Source: Comamonadaceae bacterium (GTDB taxonomy: Bacteria; Pseudomonadota; Gammaproteobacteria; Burkholderiales; Burkholderiaceae_C). From it: 44,678 nucleotides of DNA. The stretch covers positions 1 to 44,678 of the forward strand of contig CANFLU010000025.1 in NCBI GenBank assembly GCA_947447975.1, in the 5' to 3' direction. The notes beneath the pieces are model-generated. The model searched no databases. It was not told where the DNA came from and was given only the letters and a program-made list of their open reading frames with translations. This document shows, piece after piece, positions 19,245 to 27,168 of this stretch; position 1 is the first letter of the stretch, and each line of letters starts with the position of its first letter. A program made the translations under genes and the position numbers.

Positions 19245-19721
19245 ATGGAAATTTGGATGCAAACGCTCTTGGGTATGCTGGCCCTCCCGGCCTACGGTCT
19301 GTCCACCGTTTTTGTCGTGTCCTTTATTTCGGCGACCCTGCTGCCCATGGGCTCAGAGCCGGTGGTGCTAGGCGTGATTCACCTGAACCCTGCGCAGTAC
19401 TGGCCGGTGATAGCCGTAGCCACCCTAGGCAATACCCTGGGTGGCGCACTGGACTACGCCATGGGACGCGGCGCCAGCCACTTGGCAGCGCAGGCGAGCA
19501 ATGCCTCTGTACAAACACGCGCCCTGCGCTGGTTGCACCGCTTAGGGCCCAAAGCCTGCCTGCTCGGCTGGCTGCCGCTCGTGGGGGACCCGCTATGCAC
19601 CCTGGCCGGTTGGTTGAAGTTGCCCTTCTGGCCTTGCTTGGCCTATATGCTGATCGGCAAATTTTTGCGCTATGTGCTTATGACCGCTGCGTTTTTTGAA
19701 GGTATGCAGTTGGTGCTGTGA
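19245..19721 (+). CDS. YqaA-family inner-membrane protein (DedA/VTT-like)
   Basis: 158 residues from the ATG at 19245. Several hydrophobic segments are visible: about 6-30, 40-62, 100-125 and 128-150. The middle segment SEPVVLGVIH...NTLGGALDYAMGR and GWLPLVGDPLCTLAGWLKL match YqaA, a relative of the DedA/VTT membrane proteins that are linked to lipid scrambling and membrane homeostasis. The frame could extend upstream to 19107, but that part is uncharacteristic and overlaps the dusB start. A TATACT hexamer ends 8 bp before the ATG, so transcription may give an almost leaderless message. The stop lies 1 bp from the convergent ccmI stop. Confidence 0.8.
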   Translation: MEIWMQTLLGMLALPAYGLSTVFVVSFISATLLPMGSEPVVLGVIHLNPAQYWPVIAVATLGNTLGGALDYAMGRGASHLAAQASNASVQTRALRWLHRLGPKACLLGWLPLVGDPLCTLAGWLKLPFWPCLAYMLIGKFLRYVLMTAAFFEGMQLVL

Positions 19722-19722
19722 T

Positions 19723-20892
19723 TTAGGGTTTCACAAGTTCACGGATATCGATACGCAAGTCTTTGGCACCTAGGGCCACCGGCGCCGACTGGCCCTGCAA
19801 ATCGCCAGGCTGGGCGATGGCATTGCCGCTTTTGCTGATGCGCGCGCTAATGACCACTTGGGTGGCGCTAGACAAACGCGCTTGCGGCGACATGGATTTG
19901 CTGTCATCGAGCTTGAATTGGTAGGGTAGGTCTTTGACCAGCCTGCGTTCAGCAGCCAGGGGCATACGGCCATTAGGCGCGGCTTTGGCAAAAATAAACA
20001 CCGTGTCTTCGGGGCTGGCCTGGGCGCGCAATTCGGGCGACAAACTGACCGTACCGCTAACCGAAGGCCCGCCTGCTGCCGCAGGGTCTGCCGCAGCATG
20101 GGCCTGCGGCTTGGCTTGCGCCGCTTGGGGCGCGGCCTGTGCGGGCAGGCCCGCCAGTTTGCGCGCCTCTTGCAAGCTGGAGGAGACACGCTGGACCAGC
20201 GCGTTATCGGGCGGGCCCACTGCTTCGATACGGCCCCAGTACTTCACCGCTGAAGCAAAATCTTTGCGCACAAAAGCATCGGTTCCCGCCAAGGCCAGGC
20301 CTTTGATGTGGTCCGGGTTGAGCTTAAGCGCCTTGGTAATCAGCGCCATAGGTTCGCCTTGCAGGTTGTGCTGGTTTTTGACAGCCAAGGCGTCTGCGTA
20401 ATCCACCAACAAAGCAGCGTCGTCCTGGCGCAGGGCCACGGCCTTTTGGTAGGCCGCCAGTGCGTCTTCATTGCGCTCCATCACGCTGTAAGAACGCGCC
20501 AACATGGCCCAACCGTCAGCATCGTTGGGGTTTTGCTTCATGCGCTCGGCCAGTTGCTCCACCATGGCCACGACCTGGGCTTGGTTGGCTGCGCCATCTG
20601 CGCCCTCTTCATCGCCCTGCGACGGATTGGCCTGACGGTTATAGGCATACCCGCCGATGGCAATGACCAACACCAATGCCATCAGCGCAGCCAACAAGCC
20701 CCAGGAGGGCTTGGCCGCAGCGGGTGCAGCCACCGTGCTGTCGTGTAAGAGCATGTCCAACAAACGGCGCTCCAGGCTGGCGCGCTCCGCATCGCGCTGG
20801 CCCTGACTCAGCGTACCGGCCGCATGCGCTTGCTCCAAATCGGCCAATTGGCGTTTAAAAGGGGCCAGCAAGGTGTGCAGCGCGTCGGTCAT
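19723..20892 (-). CDS. ccmI: Cytochrome c maturation protein CcmI (CycH), TPR protein
   Basis: 389 residues. CcmI presents apocytochrome c to the CcmF/H ligation complex. A polar N-terminus of about 60 residues (LADLEQAHAAGTLSQGQRDAERASLERRLL) precedes one membrane segment at about 64-84. TPR-like repeats follow at about 115-215 (DADGWAMLARSYSVMERNEDALAAYQKA and similar). The C-terminal domain resembles the cytochrome-binding CycH end (VSLSPELRAQASPEDTVFIFAKA). Canonical CcmI has two membrane segments flanking the polar loop; the first is absent here. It is the last gene of the ccm operon, 8 bp after ccmH. Confidence 0.88.
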   Translation of the reverse strand: MTDALHTLLAPFKRQLADLEQAHAAGTLSQGQRDAERASLERRLLDMLLHDSTVAAPAAAKPSWGLLAALMALVLVIAIGGYAYNRQANPSQGDEEGADGAANQAQVVAMVEQLAERMKQNPNDADGWAMLARSYSVMERNEDALAAYQKAVALRQDDAALLVDYADALAVKNQHNLQGEPMALITKALKLNPDHIKGLALAGTDAFVRKDFASAVKYWGRIEAVGPPDNALVQRVSSSLQEARKLAGLPAQAAPQAAQAKPQAHAAADPAAAGGPSVSGTVSLSPELRAQASPEDTVFIFAKAAPNGRMPLAAERRLVKDLPYQFKLDDSKSMSPQARLSSATQVVISARISKSGNAIAQPGDLQGQSAPVALGAKDLRIDIRELVKP

Positions 20893-20900
20893 GGCAAGTC

Positions 20901-21362
20901 TCAGGAAAGATGGGGGTCGCCAGAAGCGTCGTTATCGTCGGGCTCAAAGGCTTCGTCAGCCAGCCGGCTGCGCCGGCGCAACACCACAAACAGCGTGCCC
21001 AGGCCCACAACGACCATGACGGCAGGCCCGATCCATAGCAAAGCGGTCAGTGCTTTGAAGGGCGGGCGGTAAAGCACAAAGTCGCCGTAGCGGGCCGTCA
21101 TGTAGTCAATCACCTGTTGCTCGTTCTGGCCGTTTTGCAGCATCTCGCGCACCTGTCGGCGCAAGTCCACGGCCAAGTCGGCATGGGAGTCGGCAATGGT
21201 CTGGTTCTGACACACCAGGCAACGCAATTCAGTGGAAATTTTCATCACCTGCGCTTCCAGGGCCGGGTTGTCGCTTGCAGGCAAGGCCTCCACGGCGAAG
21301 GCGCCGCTGCAAGCCAAGACGCAGACCAGGCTGAACAACAGACGGTGTAAGACTTGGCGCAT
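20901..21362 (-). CDS. ccmH: Cytochrome c maturation protein CcmH (CycL), thiol oxidoreductase
   Basis: 153 residues from the ATG at 21362. A signal peptide (about 1-23, ending SGAFA) is followed by LRCLVCQNQTIADS, the CcmH redox site with C48 and C51. A membrane helix lies at about 105-126 (ALLWIGPAVMVVVGLGTLFVVLRR). CcmH reduces the apocytochrome CxxCH or resolves its mixed disulfide with CcmG before heme attachment. The frame extends far upstream, but that part is antisense-like read-through of ccmG in another frame. The start lies 1 bp from the ccmG stop. Confidence 0.95.
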   Translation of the reverse strand: MRQVLHRLLFSLVCVLACSGAFAVEALPASDNPALEAQVMKISTELRCLVCQNQTIADSHADLAVDLRRQVREMLQNGQNEQQVIDYMTARYGDFVLYRPPFKALTALLWIGPAVMVVVGLGTLFVVLRRRSRLADEAFEPDDNDASGDPHLS

Positions 21363-21363
21363 A

Positions 21364-21894
21364 TCAGCTATTGAGTTGCTTGAGCAAAGGCTCGATGGTG
21401 TCACGCAACACCTCGGGCGTGAGCGGGCCGATCTGCTTGTAGCGGATGACGCCTTCACGATCGATGACAAACGTTTCCGGTACGCCATAGACACCAAAAT
21501 CAATACCCACCCGCCCGTCCCGGTCGGAAATAGACGCGGTATAGGGATTGCCAAAATCAGCCAGCCATTGCATGCCCGCGGCACGCTCGTCTTTGTAATT
21601 GAGGCCATAGATCGGCACTTGGGATTGTTTGGCGTATTGGACCAAGAGCGGATGCTCTTGGCGGCAGGCCACGCACCAAGAGGCCCAGACATTGAGCATC
21701 CACACCTGACCGCGCATATCGTCGCGGCTGATGCGCTGCTCGGGTTGGTCCAGCCGGGGCAAAGAAAACGCGGGTGCCGATTTGCCAATCAGCGGCGAAG
21801 GCACTTCTTTGGGGTTGAGGTTCAGGCCGGCGCGTAAAAAATACAGCAAGACCAGCAAGATGCCCATAGGCACTAAATAGCGCACATGCTTCAT
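21364..21894 (-). CDS. ccmG: Thiol:disulfide interchange protein CcmG (DsbE)
   Basis: 176 residues from the ATG at 21894. One N-terminal membrane anchor at about 6-22 (LVPMGILLVLLYFLRAG) is followed by a periplasmic thioredoxin fold with active site WCVAC (C74, C77) and the cis-proline segment YGVPETFVID. It passes reductant to apocytochrome cysteines. The GVYGVPE acidic pocket is typical of CcmG. The ATG overlaps the ccmF stop as ATGA. A longer start at 21978 would lie within ccmF. Confidence 0.96.
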   Translation of the reverse strand: MKHVRYLVPMGILLVLLYFLRAGLNLNPKEVPSPLIGKSAPAFSLPRLDQPEQRISRDDMRGQVWMLNVWASWCVACRQEHPLLVQYAKQSQVPIYGLNYKDERAAGMQWLADFGNPYTASISDRDGRVGIDFGVYGVPETFVIDREGVIRYKQIGPLTPEVLRDTIEPLLKQLNS

Positions 21895-23843
21895 AGCTCT
21901 GCCCCTGCCGCGCGGCGGTAGCGCCGGTCGGAAACCGCCAGCAAACCGCCTAAGGCCATGAGCAAACAACCGCCCCAAATCCAGTCGATAAACGGCTTGA
22001 CATAGACCCGCACAATCCAGGCACCGCCTTGCACCTGTTCACCCAAAGAGACATACAAGTCGCGCGTAAGGCCGGCATCAATCGCCGCCTCCGTCATGGG
22101 GTTTTGCTGCACCCGGTAGATGCGTTTTTCTGGGCGCAATGCCGCTACACCATGGCCATCACGCGTAACGCGCATCTGACCTTGCGCTGCCACGTAGTTA
22201 GGGCCTTGCAGCTCCTTGATGCCGTCAAAGGTGAAGGTATAGCCGCGTACCGTGGTGCTATCGCCCACAGACATCTTGACATCGCTCTCGACTTCGTAGG
22301 CCTTGACCATCACTACGCCAATACAAAACACGGCGACGCCTAGGTGGGCCAACATCATGCCCGCCAGCGCACGCGGAATTTGGCGCAAACGCGCCGGGGC
22401 CTGCGCCCAATCTACGCCGTGCGGATGCACGCGGCCCCACAAGTCGGTCACCACCGAGCCCACTATCCAATACGCCATGACCAGGCCGAGTGTGGCAACC
22501 AGGCGCACTTCACCCGCCAACGCGCCGGTGAGGACTGCGCCGAGGATGGCCACTGCGGCGGCCCAGCGCAAACGCATGGCCAGAGCGGGTAGTTCGGCAT
22601 TTTTCCAGCGCGCCAGTGGGCCAATGCCCATGAGGAACACGGCAGGCGCCATCAGCGGCATGAACACTGCGTCGAAATACGGCGGACCCACCGAAATCTT
22701 GCCCATGCCCAAGGCATCGAGCACCAGTGGATACAAGGTTCCCAGCATCACCGCCAGTGCAGCCACCACCAATAAGACGTTGTTGCCTAACAAGGCTGAT
22801 TCTTTAGACCACAAACCAAATCGCTTGCCAATGCCGACCTCGGGTGCGCGCCAGGCATACAAAGCAAACGAACCGCCCACTACCACCGCCAGAAACGCCA
22901 GGATGAATTGCCCGCGCAGCGGGTCGGTGGCGAATGCGTGCACCGAAGACAAGACCCCAGAGCGCACGAGAAAAGTACCCAAAAGCGAAAACGAGAACGC
23001 CAGAATGGCCAGCAGCACCGTCCAAGATTTAAAGCTATTGCGCTTTTCGGTAACGGCCAAGGAATGGATCAGGGCCGTACCTAGCAACCAGGGCATGAGC
23101 GAGGCGTTTTCCACCGGGTCCCAAAACCACCAGCCGCCCCAACCCAGCTCGTAGTAGGCCCAGGCGCTACCCAGCGCGATGCCGATGGTCAAAAACATCC
23201 AAGCCACCGTCGTCCAAGGCCGGGTCCAGCGCGCCCAGGTCGAGTCCAGCGTACCGCCAATCAAAGCCGCGATCGCAAAGGCAAAGGCCACCGAAAAACC
23301 CACATAGCCCATGTAGAGCATTGGCGGATGTATCACCATGCCTGGATCTTGCAACAAGGGGTTGAGATCGCGGCCCTCGGCGGGCGCTGGAAACAAGCGG
23401 TCAAACGGGTTAGAGGTGAGCAACATAAACAGCAAAAAGCCCACTGCTACCAAACCCATCACCGCCAAGATGCGCGCTGCCACTGCGGTGGGCAAGTGTC
23501 GGCTGAAAGTGGCAACGGCCACGGTCCAGAGCGCCAGCATTTGCACCCACAGCAACAAGGAGCCTTCATGCCCGCCCCAGACACCCGCAATGCGGTACTG
23601 CAGCGGCAAAGCGGTATTGGAGTTAGTGGCCACATAGCGCACCGAAAAATCGTGGCCGATAAAAGAGGCCACTAGGCACGCAAAGGCCAGTGCTACAAAG
23701 AAAAACAGCAGATAGGACAGCGGCCGGGCCAGCGCCATGAAGTCTGCGCGCCCGGTCTGCGCGCCGACCAAAGGCACCGTGCCTAAAACGAGCGCCATGC
23801 CCAATGCGAGCCAAAGCGAAAAGTGTCCGATTTCAGGGATCAT
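21891..23843 (-). CDS. ccmF: Heme lyase subunit CcmF
   Basis: 650 residues, about 15 hydrophobic segments. The periplasmic WWD domain is WGGWWFWDPVENASLMPW, followed by ALIHSLAVTEKR. CcmF, with CcmH and CcmI, attaches heme to the CxxCH motif of apocytochromes. The N-terminal EIGHFSLWLALGMALVLG and YRIAGVWGGHEGSLLLW are typical. Full length for the family. Position: 2 bp after ccmE and overlapping ccmG by ATGA. Confidence 0.98.
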   Translation of the reverse strand: MIPEIGHFSLWLALGMALVLGTVPLVGAQTGRADFMALARPLSYLLFFFVALAFACLVASFIGHDFSVRYVATNSNTALPLQYRIAGVWGGHEGSLLLWVQMLALWTVAVATFSRHLPTAVAARILAVMGLVAVGFLLFMLLTSNPFDRLFPAPAEGRDLNPLLQDPGMVIHPPMLYMGYVGFSVAFAFAIAALIGGTLDSTWARWTRPWTTVAWMFLTIGIALGSAWAYYELGWGGWWFWDPVENASLMPWLLGTALIHSLAVTEKRNSFKSWTVLLAILAFSFSLLGTFLVRSGVLSSVHAFATDPLRGQFILAFLAVVVGGSFALYAWRAPEVGIGKRFGLWSKESALLGNNVLLVVAALAVMLGTLYPLVLDALGMGKISVGPPYFDAVFMPLMAPAVFLMGIGPLARWKNAELPALAMRLRWAAAVAILGAVLTGALAGEVRLVATLGLVMAYWIVGSVVTDLWGRVHPHGVDWAQAPARLRQIPRALAGMMLAHLGVAVFCIGVVMVKAYEVESDVKMSVGDSTTVRGYTFTFDGIKELQGPNYVAAQGQMRVTRDGHGVAALRPEKRIYRVQQNPMTEAAIDAGLTRDLYVSLGEQVQGGAWIVRVYVKPFIDWIWGGCLLMALGGLLAVSDRRYRRAAGAEL

Positions 23844-23845
23844 AG

Positions 23846-24301
23846 TCAGGGGCTGGTGACCACCGAGGTGGCAGTTTTGGCATTGCTCTTGGCCGCGTTT
23901 TTCAAAGCCTCGGCGGCTTCGGGCGGCATATAGTTTTCATCGTGCTTGGCCAGCACTTCTTTGGCCTGAAACACGCCGTTTTCCAACTTACCCTGGGCTA
24001 CCACGCCTTTGCCTTCTTTGAACAAATCGGGCAGGATGCCCGAGAACTGCACCGGCACAGTGGTCGCGGTATCGGTCACCTCAAAGCGCACCGCCACGCC
24101 CTCGCGCTGCACGCTGCCAGCGACGACTAAACCACCGAGGCGAAAGGTACGCCCTACAGGCGCTTCTTTGGCCGCGATTTGCGATGGCGAAAAGAAAAAA
24201 ACCAAATTGCTCTGAAAGGCATTGAGCACCAAGGCAGTGGCGCCACCGACCACTGCAAGAACACCCAAGGCGATGGCAAAGCGTTTACGGCGTGGCGTCA
24301 T
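23846..24301 (-). CDS. ccmE: Heme chaperone CcmE
   Basis: 151 residues from the ATG at 24301. A membrane anchor lies at about 7-27, followed by the OB-fold domain. The heme-binding site [10 protein letters not shown] carries the covalent heme ligand His120 and the nearby Tyr124 of the HxxxY form. CcmE receives heme from CcmC and hands it to CcmF. The start overlaps ccmD by 17 bp; the alternative start at 24361 would overlap it by 77 bp. Confidence 0.97.
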   Translation of the reverse strand: MTPRRKRFAIALGVLAVVGGATALVLNAFQSNLVFFFSPSQIAAKEAPVGRTFRLGGLVVAGSVQREGVAVRFEVTDTATTVPVQFSGILPDLFKEGKGVVAQGKLENGVFQAKEVLAKHDENYMPPEAAEALKNAAKSNAKTATSVVTSP

Positions 24302-24473
24302 GCGCAGATTCCTGTTCCCATACTTCACGTGCGTTTTGCACGCTGTCCCGTTGCCCGGCACGCGCCAGCACTATTTCCGCGACGATGCAGATCAGCACCA
24401 CGGCGTAAGAGCCCCAGACATACAGGCCATAGCCGCCCATGGCCCAAAATGCGTCCCAACTCGCCCAGATCAT
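24285..24473 (-). CDS. ccmD: Heme exporter subunit CcmD
   Basis: 62 residues. The N-terminal [21 protein letters not shown] and one membrane helix at about 16-38 are those of CcmD, the small protein that helps release holo-CcmE from CcmABC. The charged tail ([15 protein letters not shown]) is cytoplasmic. It overlaps both neighbours: ccmC by ATGA and ccmE by 17 bp. Confidence 0.93.
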   Translation of the reverse strand: MIWASWDAFWAMGGYGLYVWGSYAVVLICIVAEIVLARAGQRDSVQNAREVWEQESAHDATP

Positions 24474-25210
24474 GCCAGCACCTCGCCTACCCAGCGGGCA
24501 TGCCGTTCGCGGTGCAAAATGATGCCGCGCACCCGGTACAAAGCCATGGCGATGCTATAGGCCCAAAACGCCAGCGCCATCAGCAGCATGGCCCACAGCA
24601 TCGTCTGCGCCATGCTCGAACCCTTGGTTACCGATACCGATGCGCCCTGGTGCAAGGTATTCCACCACTTCACCGAAAAATAAATAATGGGCACGTTCAC
24701 CGCGCCTACCAAGGCCAGCAGCCCACCGGCGCGGTCGGCGCGGCGCGGGTCGTCAATGGCGCTGGTCAGGGCGATATAGCCCATGTACAAAAAGAACAAA
24801 ATTAATTCCGAGGTCAGCCGCGCGTCCCAGACCCACCAGGTGCCCCACATCGGCTTACCCCAGAGCGCACCGGTCCATAAGGACAAGAAGGTGAACATCG
24901 CACCCGTCGGCGCCAGCGCTTGGGTCATCATGCCAGAGAGGCGGGTATTGAAGGTAAAGCCCAAAAACGCCCAAAACGCCATAGCCAGATAAATGACCAT
25001 GGACATCCAGGACGCCGGTACGTGGGCAAAAATGATGCGGTAACCCTCGCCCTGCTGAAAATCGGTAGGCGCCACGAAAAAGCCCAGGTACAGACCCACC
25101 AGCGCCAATACAGCGGCCAAGCCAGCGAACAAGGGCCAGAGCTTGCCCGCCAGGGGATAAAAGGCCTGCGGTGCAGCCCATTGAAACCAGCGAATTCTTA
25201 AATTTTCCAT
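24470..25210 (-). CDS. ccmC: Heme exporter subunit CcmC
   Basis: 246 residues with six membrane segments. The WWD domain reads WGTWWVWDARLTSELILFF, and conserved histidines flank it. CcmC loads heme onto CcmE at the periplasmic face. The gene directly follows ccmB with no gap. Some annotators could confuse it with CcsA-type proteins, but its size and the flanking ccmB/ccmD settle the call. Confidence 0.97.
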   Translation of the reverse strand: MENLRIRWFQWAAPQAFYPLAGKLWPLFAGLAAVLALVGLYLGFFVAPTDFQQGEGYRIIFAHVPASWMSMVIYLAMAFWAFLGFTFNTRLSGMMTQALAPTGAMFTFLSLWTGALWGKPMWGTWWVWDARLTSELILFFLYMGYIALTSAIDDPRRADRAGGLLALVGAVNVPIIYFSVKWWNTLHQGASVSVTKGSSMAQTMLWAMLLMALAFWAYSIAMALYRVRGIILHRERHARWVGEVLA

Positions 25211-25876
25211 TTACTCAAGCGCAATGCGCAAAGCCAGGGCACAGGCCCAAGGCCCGAAAAAACCGGCCAGCAGCAGCATGGCCATCAATATTGACATGTG
25301 CGCACCATACTCCAGTCCGCTGAGCTGGGCCTGTACGGCACCTGAGCCAAACACCAGTGCCGGAATATACAGAGGCAGCACCAGCAGGGATAACAAGACC
25401 TCGCCACCGCGCACCCCCAAGGTCAACGCCGCTCCCACCGCACCGATAAACGAGAGCAAGGGCGTACCGACCAGAAGGGATAAGAGCAACACCCCCATGG
25501 TGGACGTGTCCAAACCAAATTGCACCGCCAATAACGGCGAGAGTAGCGTCAGCGGCAGGCCTGAGAGCAACCAATGCGCCGTCACCTTCGCTGCCACCAG
25601 CACCGGCAGCGGCGCTTGCGACAAAGCCATTTGCTCTAGCGAACCATCCTGGTAATCAGGCGCGAACAGTCTGCCTAGCGACAATAAACTGGCCAGCATT
25701 GCCCCTACCCACAATATGCCCGGTGCGATCTTGCGTAGCGTGTCCGGCTCGGGCCCAATGGCCAGCGGAAACAAGGTGGCCACCACCACAAAAAAGAATA
25801 CCGCCGTCAGTACTTCGCTTTTGCGCCGCAGTGCCAGGCGCAGATCGCGCTGCAGGACGGCCACAAATGCACTCAT
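25211..25876 (-). CDS. ccmB: Heme exporter subunit CcmB
   Basis: 221 residues, six hydrophobic segments. The segments LQRDLRLALRRKSEVL at the start and FAPDYQDGSLEQMALS are CcmB signatures. It is the membrane part of the CcmAB ABC transporter, which powers release of heme-loaded CcmE. The start overlaps the ccmA stop (ATGA at 25873-25876). Confidence 0.95.
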   Translation of the reverse strand: MSAFVAVLQRDLRLALRRKSEVLTAVFFFVVVATLFPLAIGPEPDTLRKIAPGILWVGAMLASLLSLGRLFAPDYQDGSLEQMALSQAPLPVLVAAKVTAHWLLSGLPLTLLSPLLAVQFGLDTSTMGVLLLSLLVGTPLLSFIGAVGAALTLGVRGGEVLLSLLVLPLYIPALVFGSGAVQAQLSGLEYGAHMSILMAMLLLAGFFGPWACALALRIALE

Positions 25877-26487
25877 GCGCCCAAGCGGTAGCTACGGCTC
25901 CGCCCTCCGATGTCCACCGGCTGGTGGCTGGTAAACAAGACTATGCCGCCACGCGCCAAGTGTGCCACCATCAAGCTTGCGACCCATTGCTGTGCCGGGC
26001 CATCCAGCGCCACAAAGGGCTCGTCCAGCAACCACAGCGGCTGCGTCTGCACGACCAGGCGGGCTAGCGCCACGCGACGCTTTTGCCCCTGCGACAGCAC
26101 GCGCACGGGCAGTGCCGCGCGCCTGCCCAGCCCCAGGCCTTGCAAGGCCGCTAAGGCGGCTTCCCGGTCGACCGGCGTGCCGGCAATGGCGGCGCCCGCT
26201 TGCAGGTTTTCTAGGGCATTGAGTTCTTCTTTGAGGGCCAGCTGGTGGCCCAGGTAGAGCAAATCTTGGCTCAGGCGGCAAGCGCTGCTGCCCAGCAGCT
26301 CACCCTGCCAACGCACCTGGCCCTGGGCTGCTGGCGAGAAGCCGGCCAAGATGCGCAGCAAACTCGTCTTGCCCACGCCATTGCCGCCCTCCAGGTGCAG
26401 ACACTCGCCAGGCGCCAAGTCAAAACCCACACCGCTAAACAGGGTGTGGTCTGCGCGAACACAAGAAAGCTCAGCGACAGAAAGCAT
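25873..26487 (-). CDS. ccmA: Heme exporter ATP-binding subunit CcmA
   Basis: 204 residues. Walker A GGNGVGKTSLL, ABC signature LSQGQKRRVALARL, and Walker B LWLLDEPFVALD are intact. It is the ATPase of the CcmABCD complex. The ATG is only 11 bp from the stop of the upstream tetraheme cytochrome gene, so the ccm operon is probably read as a continuation of the cytochrome cluster. No separate promoter region exists in between. Confidence 0.97.
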   Translation of the reverse strand: MLSVAELSCVRADHTLFSGVGFDLAPGECLHLEGGNGVGKTSLLRILAGFSPAAQGQVRWQGELLGSSACRLSQDLLYLGHQLALKEELNALENLQAGAAIAGTPVDREAALAALQGLGLGRRAALPVRVLSQGQKRRVALARLVVQTQPLWLLDEPFVALDGPAQQWVASLMVAHLARGGIVLFTSHQPVDIGGRSRSYRLGA

Positions 26488-26498
26488 GCACGCGTAAT

Positions 26499-27092
26499 TT
26501 ATTCATCAGGATCCACGTATTCCTTGGGCAGGTGGTGGGCGATTCCCTTGTGGCAGTCGATACAGGTTTTACCCTCTTCTTTGGCCTTCATATGCTTTTT
26601 ATAGGGTGTTTGTTTTTGCAAATCGGGGCTCATGGACTCAAAACTGTGGCAATTGCGGCATTCTCGGGAGCCATTGCCTTTCATGCGGTCCCACTCGTGG
26701 GTGGCCAACTCCATGCGCTTGGCCTCGAATTTTTCCTTGGTATCAATGGAACCGGTAAGCTTACCCCATACCTCGCCGCTGGCCTGGGCTTTGCGGATGA
26801 TTTTATGCGTCCAGTCCTTGGGCACATGGCAATCCGAGCACACCGCCCGCACCCCGGTGCGGTTGGAAAAGTGGATGGTTTCCTTGTACTCCTGGTACAC
26901 GTTGTCCCGCATTTCGTGGCAAGTGGTGCAAAACTCCAGGGTATTGGTGGCCTCCATGGCAGTGTTAAAGCCGCCCCAGAAGAGGATACCGGCGACGAAG
27001 CCCACGAACGATATGGCCAGTAGCGAGTAGCGGGTACTGGGCCGATTCAATGCTTTCCACCAACGCGCAAAAGTGCCGCTTGTAGGTTCCAT
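26499..27092 (-). CDS. cymA: Tetraheme c-type cytochrome, NapC/NirT/CymA family (quinol-linked, inner membrane)
   Basis: 197 residues from the ATG at 27092, preceded by AGGAGA at 7-nt spacing. One N-terminal membrane anchor at about 23-40 is followed by a periplasmic domain with four CxxCH sites at residues 55-59, 85-89, 145-149 and 177-181. The first, in EFCTTCHEMRDNVYQEY, is the NapC/NirT signature. Such proteins exchange electrons between the quinone pool and periplasmic partners. Its neighbours, the MtrB- and MtrA-type genes, suggest the CymA (MtoC) role of linking the outer-membrane conduit to quinones. It also directly precedes ccmA. A NapC role for a nitrate reductase is less likely since no nap genes are nearby. 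Confidence 0.93.
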   Translation of the reverse strand: MEPTSGTFARWWKALNRPSTRYSLLAISFVGFVAGILFWGGFNTAMEATNTLEFCTTCHEMRDNVYQEYKETIHFSNRTGVRAVCSDCHVPKDWTHKIIRKAQASGEVWGKLTGSIDTKEKFEAKRMELATHEWDRMKGNGSRECRNCHSFESMSPDLQKQTPYKKHMKAKEEGKTCIDCHKGIAHHLPKEYVDPDE

Positions 27093-27119
27093 GGAGTCTC
27101 TCCTGTTTGAAAAACGCAG

Positions 27120-27148
27120 GGACACCGCAAGCCTGCGCTTGGGTGTCC
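27120..27148 (-). terminator. Strong hairpin between the mtrB-like and cymA-like genes (attenuating terminator or mRNA stabiliser)
   Basis: GGACACC (27120-27126) pairs with GGTGTCC (27142-27148), and inside it CAAGC (27128-27132) pairs with GCTTG (27137-27141) around a CTGC loop, with one bulged G. On the minus strand the stem is followed by CTGCGTTTTTC, a weak U tract. It may partly stop transcription into cymA-ccm or protect the upstream message. Confidence 0.55.
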
Positions 27149-27168
27149 GGATAAAGCTTGCGCGGGTG

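Noticed and set aside
22303..23154. + strand frame of 283 codons
   Set aside because: Antisense to ccmF, low complexity (Thr/Pro/Ser/Arg), no recognisable motif.
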